A stretch of 64,000 nucleotides of DNA from Camarhynchus parvulus (taxonomy: Eukaryota; Chordata; Aves; Passeriformes; Thraupidae): assembly GCF_901933205.1 (NCBI RefSeq), contig NC_044572.1:36115501-36179500 (forward strand). Direction: 5' to 3'. A program made the translations under genes and the position numbers. Positions 49,501 to 58,500 of the stretch are shown here, one piece after another (within the stretch, counting starts at the first letter, position 1; each line of letters starts with the position of its first letter). The notes under the pieces are model-generated. The model did no database searches, was not told where the DNA came from, and worked only from the letters and a program-made list of their open reading frames with translations.

Positions 49501-52500
49501 AATGGAGCTTTGCAGACTTTTGCAGAGAAGTATTTTCTTTCATACTTCAATAAACAATGAAACAATATTGGGTCACAGAAGTTTGGAGGTGGCCCTGTCG
49601 CTCCATATGCTTCTCTCCTCCATTAAGATAAAATCTGTTCTGGCCACCAGTCAGCAAATCAAATTTGATGAGAATTCATCTATGTGCAAAGTAGAAATGC
49701 CCAATAATGGACAGATTTATGTTTCATTGCTCCACCCTTTAAATATTTCAAATTGCATGTAACAAAACAAACACTGGCATCTTCCAAAATTACAACCAAC
49801 ATATTAAAAAAAATGTACCCCTTTATAATGAAACTCAAAACATTATCGGATCATTGCAAACATATTTACACATGTATTACATGATCTATCCCTTTAATTG
49901 TACTTAGTACTGAAACCCTATACTGTTCATTTTTCCTAAGGTTAAATCATTGATTCCATTACAAATCCAATTTCTCAGAAGAAAAGAATTATCACCACCA
50001 TAAAAGCTTTATCTGGATGAAGTTTGTGCCTTTTAACTTTTAGAAAGATCAAGAATAATAATTTGTAATGGGATATCAAAATTTTAGTGGAGAAATTTAT
50101 CGTACACGCTACTTGCTAATATTTTGATTATATGGTCCCAGTTGCACTAAACTGGATGGGATTTGTTCAAAAGTTTGAGCACAGTCTTCCTATCCCAGAG
50201 TTCATGCATTATTGTGCATCACTTTAGTATCCAAGCAAAAGATTTAACTGCCAGTTGCTTGTACAGAAATAAGGTATTTAGAATTTATCACTAAAGGTGT
50301 AAAACACATTTATTGATCATTCAGCCCAAATTTGACCGAACACCACCATGTCAAGTAAACCATAGCACAGTTATGCTTGCTTTGAAAAACTCTTGTGAGA
50401 AGTATTTTCCCTCTACTTAAGACAGGACCTGGCAATACTAAGATACAAAACTATGAAATAAATAAACATAAATAAATCAACTTTGACAATCAGTTCATTA
50501 AGGTGGAGTAGTATTCCTTAGATTTTCAGCCAAATCATGTTTTAATAGTAATATCCACATATATCTGTACTGAGACACCATTTATCAAAGGTTCTGGAAT
50601 AGTTAAATGTATTCAAAATATTTGAATTTTATTTAATTACTCAAAATACTGAAAAGGTGACAATGATCTACATCTTTTGAAATACTTTTCACTTCTATTA
50701 CCAAAAATACTTTTAGTTGAAATCTCTAAGATAATATATATGCCTATTTAAGTTTGTATATAAAACACGAAAAAGTTGTGTGTGTTCTGTGCCAAAGTTC
50801 TGCTTTCTTGGTTAATTAGCTACCTGCCTCACAAAAACTGCCTGAAAGAAAGCTGAAGGATGGATCATCACTGATGCAGTGTCCTGCTCCTTGAATGATG
50901 TTCCTGGCCCTGCTACAGACCTCTTGTTTGAACGAGCCGTATCATTTCACCAGCTTCAAATTCCTTTTTGCATGAGAACATATAATCTGGCTGCTCTCTC
51001 TATGGCAGTTATGAGAATTAATTTCACTACTTCTTTTGTATATGACAACTTCTAAAAGGATGAGGTAAGCACACATATGCAAACACCCCAAGTCCCACCT
51101 CCCTTTTCAAGCAGATCAAGACAAGGAGCATAAATTGCATCATAATCTTGTGTGGTCGTCACAAATGGTGAAAGTAAGTCTAATTTTCTATATCCTTTTG
51201 TGTCACTTGTGCTGTGGTTGAAATGTTATAGTCACATGACTACTGATGTAACAAACTAAACATGTAATATGATGAAGAAACTGAACAAAGATACTTATGA
51301 ATACCTAAAAGATATTCTAGATCCGACAGAAATGTTCAGTCTTGTCACAGAGTGTGTCTATGTACATCCATATAAATCTGAAGCTTAAAATAGTCAGAAA
51401 CAAAACCCACTGATAGTTCACTTAAACAAAATAAGATTTAAACACAGGCTGGCACACATGCCTGTGAAATGTGATGGTCCTTATCCAGCATTGCTTAGAT
51501 TTGAGCTAGTTTGCTATTTTGTTGACTGAAAAAAGATAGGCAAAAGCAGAAAGGCTATCCACATTTCTCTGTCCCCCCATTTTAGCACTCATGTTTAGTG
51601 AGAAAGGTGTTCTCTTATTATCCTGTATATTTAGCCTTTTAAAAATTATTGTGTATTTTGCAAGCAATATTAAGATTGGGACTGACTTCAGGAGTCAATT
51701 GTATCTGTTCTGCCTTTGCATGGCCGAGTCTTGACACCAAATGCTTAAAATCTGAACACTCCCAAAACAGGAACCCCAACTAACCACAATGCAGTACCCT
51801 GGGCTGAACGACTGCTTCCCTTAAAGGGCACTCAGGCTTGTTACCTTTGCAGCCAATTGGAACCTAGCCATTAATTTTAATAGGGTCAGGATCAGGCCCC
51901 TGACTTTTTTGACATCAAAGAAACATCTTTCACAGTCATGTTGTTATAAATAATTAAAGCTGATTAGTAATAATAAGGTACCTTAACCAAAAAGGTAAAC
52001 AGTGGAGACATTTATTATCAAAGTAAGAAAAGAAAATTAAAATAACCTCCAACACTTTTGTATGTGCAATTCATCAGGAAACGTTGTAAAAGAACAAAAA
52101 CAAATGTTGGCTCACTCCAGAGGTTCTTTGTCATCATTAATGTATTCAGGTTTTCACAGCTGAATTGCTGTACTTTGAAAAGATTTTCATGAAAGGAAAC
52201 TCAAATTCAACATTTAAACAAAGCTGTCAGGTTACCAAGATTCGTATTTGCTTGTGTGTCCAGAAAATGTTTTATCCTTTTAAAAAACCCGATAGATTAG
52301 AAGTATTATTATTCCTTTGCTCTCAATTTGTAAACAACAGAAAATAAGCTTTTGTTAAGCAGCACACATTTATTTATTTATTTGCTACTGCAAAGCTGAA
52401 ACCAGCAGTTAGAAATATCTGTCCAAAGTGGAGGTGAAACTACCTGGTACAGATATTTTACTTCATTACCAGTTCTGTTCCTCAAATTGATACAAATGGC

Positions 52501-55500
52501 CTCCTTCTGTTTCTGTCTGTCTGCTTGCCTGATCAGCGGAGCTAATTGTCAGAGCTGGGGAGATCTCCTAAACCTAAACAGAAGATATGCAGTTTGTAAC
52601 CTGCTTAATTTGCCTTATGTCCTGGATGGCCCTCAGTATGTTGTTCATTAAAGTATCAGCTGTTTCGGCTGTTGCAGTGGCAACCTAAGCATAGGCCTAT
52701 TTTTCTTTGTTAAAAGGCCAGATTGTCAATAAATAATACACATCTTACCAGATAATTTATTACCACTTAAATATGACAGTACTTTATGTCTCTCCCCTTT
52801 CACATGTCTTAGTTTTGCATGTCCAAGGAGGACGAGGGCAGGGCGTACCCTGGGTACCATGGAGGCTAAAGAATAAGGCTTGTTAGCCAATCAAAACCCT
52901 AAAACTGAAGCTTTGCAGTATCAATTGAGTGAAAATAGGTTGAAACCTTCTATTTTAAAAATAAGGAATTCCAGGTCTTTATAAATGTCCACATACATGA
53001 AAGACAGGAAACATCCCATCTGTAGTGACATATTTCTGTTATATAGAACAATCAATTTCTAATTCAATCAAATTTGTGACAGTTAAGCTCTTTAAAAATG
53101 TTTTAACATACATTTAATCTCAGATACAGAGGTCTCTAACATCAGCTAGCTGCTCACAATTCATACACTGCTTTGTAAATTACAATCTTTAGTATGTCAG
53201 GACAGAAGTGAACCCAGACATTTAATTATTATCCTGTACCAATCATGCTGGCCTCAGCTAGAATTCTGATTTACTGGTCTTTCATTATACATACACAAGT
53301 ACAATCAAACGTGTACAGCTCATTTTTTTTAAATTAAGAGAATCTGCCTTTTCCATATGTAGGAGATATAGCCATTTAACATAATTTGAACATTTCCTGG
53401 AAACACTTAATATGTAAGGTATTTATGGCCAGTAAGCTTGATATTATATTTCTGTGTAAAGTCTGAGTAAAATATTCAAAAGAATGATTATATTCTCATT
53501 CTTAGCTTACGTATAACGTTTTATAATGTACTAGTTTTAAACCACTTTTAATTACTTTTACATAAGTTGTATTAAAAAGATTATTCTGTTTTATTTTGCT
53601 GTTCAGTAGGTTACTATAGTTTAAATGGAAATTTCTTCTTGGTATTTTAAGGTTCTCTAAGCATGTAATATTTATTTTAAAAAAATTAAATATCTTTTTC
53701 ATTTAACTTGCTTTTTTTCCTTTTATACTAGAAGTATTATTACGCTACACATAAACTAGGAAGCCAGATGAGAGCCAACTAGTTGATCTTTAACTTGGAT
53801 TTGGGAAGAGTTAGGAAAAGAAACAGAAATGCTTAAATCAGCTGCTCCCAAAGTAGGATCACAATGAGTTGTGAATGACATGAGGGTGACAAGTGATTTA
53901 TGCCAGTATTCAGGCAGAGTTGTATCTGGAAAGACCTAGAAACTCCCAGCTCAGATGACTGAACTGAGGTAGTGTGCCAGAGTCGTTAGTGAGAATGGTC
54001 TGGTTTTCATATAATGATTTAGAGTGGAACTTCCAAAATGAGCACTTTAAAAATTTCACTTGGATCAAGAGAAGTCGTGGGTGCCCAGAGAAGCTGTGGA
54101 TGACCATCCCTGGAAGTGTTCAAGGTCGGGCTGGAGGAGATCCTGAGCAACATGATTTAGTAGGAGGCTTCCTGCCCATGGTGGGAGGGTTGGAACTGGA
54201 TGTTCTTTAATTTGTTTTCCAACCCAAACCATTCCATGAACAGACATGACTGTCCAAAAGGTCATCCCCCTAGTATCTGCCATATCAACCACTGAAGGCT
54301 ATTTCCCCACACGATGTTTGTGCCAGTACCCATGTCACAGAATAACCTCCAAACTGGAGTTAATGCCATGTGCAACTCATGTGAAGCCACAAAACTCCCT
54401 GTATCTACCAATTCTAGAGAGGAGAATCTATCTCTTAAAGCTGGTATTTCACAAGTCCATGGCAGCCCTACTCACATTTGCTCCCACAACTGAAGCAATT
54501 AAAAAAAACTCCTGCAATTCCTAAATACAAATTTGCAGTAAGGCACTGAAACCAAAGGGCCAACAAGAAGCAAATTTCTAAGAGCATGTCAACACTTGTA
54601 CAAATACATTATTTCAAGTAAAAATTGTACTGTGTAATAGATAAGATAGCTAGGTTTTCCACTAACTATATTAAATAAATGCATTTTTAAACATGCATAG
54701 CTTCTCTGTTAACTGATCTTGTAATAAAAATGTCTAATACAGAAAAGAGGAAAATGAAGAGTTCTAGGGAAGCAGCTAGTGACAGCCTGAGTTAGCTCAA
54801 GATACACTGTGTTGCTCCAAAAGCCTTTGTCACTACAATCCTGTTGCAGCTCAATTAAAGGAAGCTAAATAGCAGTTATTATTAATAAATGAATATTAAA
54901 ATGCTTGTTATGTTAGCATATGGCATTTGAAGATGTAAAAACCATTCTTATTTTTATTCATCCAATATGAAGTGAAACAGACTGAGGATGGCCCCTTCTC
55001 CTCCATCATACCTGTGCCTTTAATGAGGAAGCCAAGCCCTGCAGGAGAAGCACAAAGGTTTTGAACAGGACCACTAGCAAGAACTGTGCTGGTGGGACAC
55101 ACTGAAGATTTCTGGCTGAAGGGTAAAACTCCCCAGCGAAGGACACAGGACTTTTTCAGGGCCTGGTGTAAACCACAGCATAGAACCCCAAAGACATCAA
55201 GAAACAATCACAACCCTCAGCTCTTCTGTTCCGGTATAATGCAAAGAGGTTCTCTGTTCCAATCTTGTCTTTTTAATGAAAACACACAGTAGCATGCATA
55301 TTTAAAAGGACTCTTAAAAACACAATGCTATACTTCATGTACATGTCACTCTCTGGAGAGAGGATGGAATAACACACATTATATGGCACACATGATGTCA
55401 TAAAATATGCTATCAAAAATATTTGATAACAAAATAGTAAGTCTTCCAACAACTCACTGTATTTGCATTCTGAATTTCTTTTACCTAGGAACGTACTTCT

Positions 55501-58500
55501 CACACAGAGAGGTGTAGACCTCTGTGTTTTTTTCCTTTAAATGAATTGATCTCTAAAAATGGAGGTAAATGCTGTACAGGGCAATTCACATTAGCACTGT
55601 GTATGTGGGTGAAGGGGGCTGTAAGGGGAAAAAACCCTTAACTTATAACACTGAGTAGCTAAGGACCAGTTAGAAGATAATGTCATTTTCTGACAGCAAA
55701 AATTCACTTAACCCTGTAAGGAATGTCTAAGGCCAAAACAGTCCATGTCAATTACACTAAAGATTTGGGGAAATTATTTGATAACACATGCTTTGTCCAG
55801 AAAAGATGGCATTTACTTTATTACTTCATTCCCCTCTGTTTTCTACTTGTTTTCTGTATGACATTAATATAAACCAGGAATCTCAAATTTCACATAAGGT
55901 ATAGTTCTCCATGGAAATACTTTCTAGTGATCAGGGCTATGAGGTTAACACCAGAATAGCATAATTCTCCAAAGACAAGCAATGGAAACACCCACACAGT
56001 ATAGGGCCAAAATGGAAATATGAATGCTCTCTTATAATTTCTCATATTTTTTCATGGCACGTTTGAGAATCAGAAGGGATGCAATAGTAAGTATGAGGTC
56101 GGGAACTTATCTGGCTCAACTGGATTAATTTCAGTCACACACTCCAGTAGTTATCTTTGTCCTTCCAGCAACATCAGCCTTCTCTGTCCTCACCACCAAC
56201 TGTAGCCCTTAAACATGAAATATGTCCTGCCAAACTCCAAAACACTCTGACCCATTAAAGGTTTCCCCTTTTCTTCTATTGAGAACAAAAAACACATTAC
56301 ATTTTTCTATGTGAAGTATGCTATTAAATAATAGCTTGTACACTAATTAAAGCAAATGTAATTGTGAGAACACACTGACATTGTTAAAGTAAATTACCCA
56401 ATTTGTTAATAGTTTCATTTCAAGTGACCTTAATTGTATTAATTGTGATATTGAGCAAATTAAATTGAAGAGTATTAAATGCATTGTTCCAGTCTGTCCT
56501 TAGAGGATCAACTTTCTCATTATATCAATGAAATGGGAATACTACCTACCATGCTCTTCAAAACTTGCGTTGGAATGTGGTGGACGCTATAACTTGGAGT
56601 GAAAATTCATGGCAGAAAGTTAACCTAGTTATTCCATTTCAATGTAACAGAAACCTTGAGCATTTGGAAGTCAGAATAACAGTTTGTCAGATGCAATATG
56701 CAGGGAGAAGGTACAACAATAATGTTTCTGAAATTTCATTCAGGTCTCACAAAGTCTCTGCTGGAGACAGAGCTATGATTCACCAATTTCTCTTTGAAAG
56801 ATCCCTGTTTCAGAGGGGATCACACAAAAACCTTGTTAGAATAAAGTGAGTAAAAGCATGATCACTCTTAGAAGAGAGAATGCAGAAAGATGTCATTAAG
56901 TCAAAAGACTACCATAGTCAAAAGCAAAGATAATAATGTACACATATCTAGATGTGTGTAAATTAAAATACAACCAGATCCATATGAAACAACCAAAAAT
57001 TAAAATTTCTTAAAAGACCTAGAATCCTCCATTTTAAGTATTAGATTGCAAAAGTGAGAATCCCTGCCATAAATTTCTAATCAACTATTTAAAAATGCTA
57101 TTTAAAAAAGCATAAATGAGTGCATTTTTTTGGCATGTACCTTTTTTGTATCTTGAAAGAAAAATCAGACGTAAGGAAAATAACACAGGCCAAATTAATC
57201 AACAGAAAAGGACAAAAATACTATTTTAATGGATTTTAGAAAATGTTTTAAAGGGACAGAAAAAAGATCTTTACAGTTAAAGGCTTACTCTGAAGTTTTT
57301 AAACTTGCAAACAAGCACATTCTCATGGCTCATCATAACTTAAGATTCAAAGTTTATCAGTTATATAAAATCTGGAGAGCTACCAACACCCAGACCTTTC
57401 TCCAAATGACACTTACCTCATCTGTAATGATCTACTTTCATTTGTTCAGCCAGGTAACTGCCTCATGCCTAGCATCTGCAACATTAATCCTTGCAGCTGT
57501 TCCTAGTGAACCATGTCTTAATCTTCTCAGGCCACTTCTCCAAAATCTCAAGAATACTTTGAATTTTACATCTACTCTCCATTGTGTCAACAGTCCTGTC
57601 CCAAGTAAACCATGTTTTCTCTCTATTCCTTCACTGAGATTTTAATAAAAGCACTGGGTAAAACTAGACTCAACATATTTCTGGAATCCTATCCAATATA
57701 CCCTTTCAAGCTGACAGCAAATGAACAAAAAGTAGTCAACGCATGCAGTTTTCCAAACAGCTATACTTAAGAGCAATCCGTGCATTTTTGAGATTTCTTT
57801 AATTTTATGAAAACTGTGAGAGAATTTCTTAACTCCAGCTGGACATGATATCTTCTGGTTCTCCATCAAGTTTTGGTATCAACTGCACATGCTAAAAATA
57901 CAACACTTCATGCAGATTTACAAATCTGACTAGATCAGTAACTAAGTATTTTTTTTCAGCACCCTTATTAGGGCTGTGCTTTTTTCTAATCACCTAATCT
58001 CAGTGAAGGCTTTTATCACTTTGCCTCCAAAGCAAGCATTCAGCCATGCTTAAAAACATGATTCGGATGTACTACATCTGAATTCAGATATTCTACAATA
58101 TTGCACAGAATGTCTCCAGTGGACCACCACTCCACTGTATTTCTGTGATTCATGATACAAAAAAATTAAGATAGAGATTTTCACCAAACTGATTCAATAT
58201 CACTCCTGAAACTTGAGACTGCACTCAGAAAAACCTTGTCTTGAAATACTTTTGTGAAGACAATGATGGACATACTGCGTGGACAGGAACAACTGTATAC
58301 GTTGATGCCTAAAAAGCTAACACCAACCATACACACACTTAATTTAACATGAAACATTAAAACTTCAAAGACCCATTCTGGATATATAAAGTTTCAAATT
58401 AAAATGCACTATGTGTTTCACAGCAAAAAAGGCTATGAAGATGAAATGGATGCTTTATATAAAATATTTACATAGATAGAACATAAAAAATGTACCATAG

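Noticed and set aside
55500..55532. Imperfect hairpin around ACCTCTGTGT
   Set aside because: The arms require a 2-base bulge and are short; it is not distinguishable from chance.
57229..57645. 138-codon plus-strand ORF
   Set aside because: No recognisable domain, no Kozak or splice support, and codon use looks like random AT-rich DNA. Cross-species conservation would be needed to revive it.
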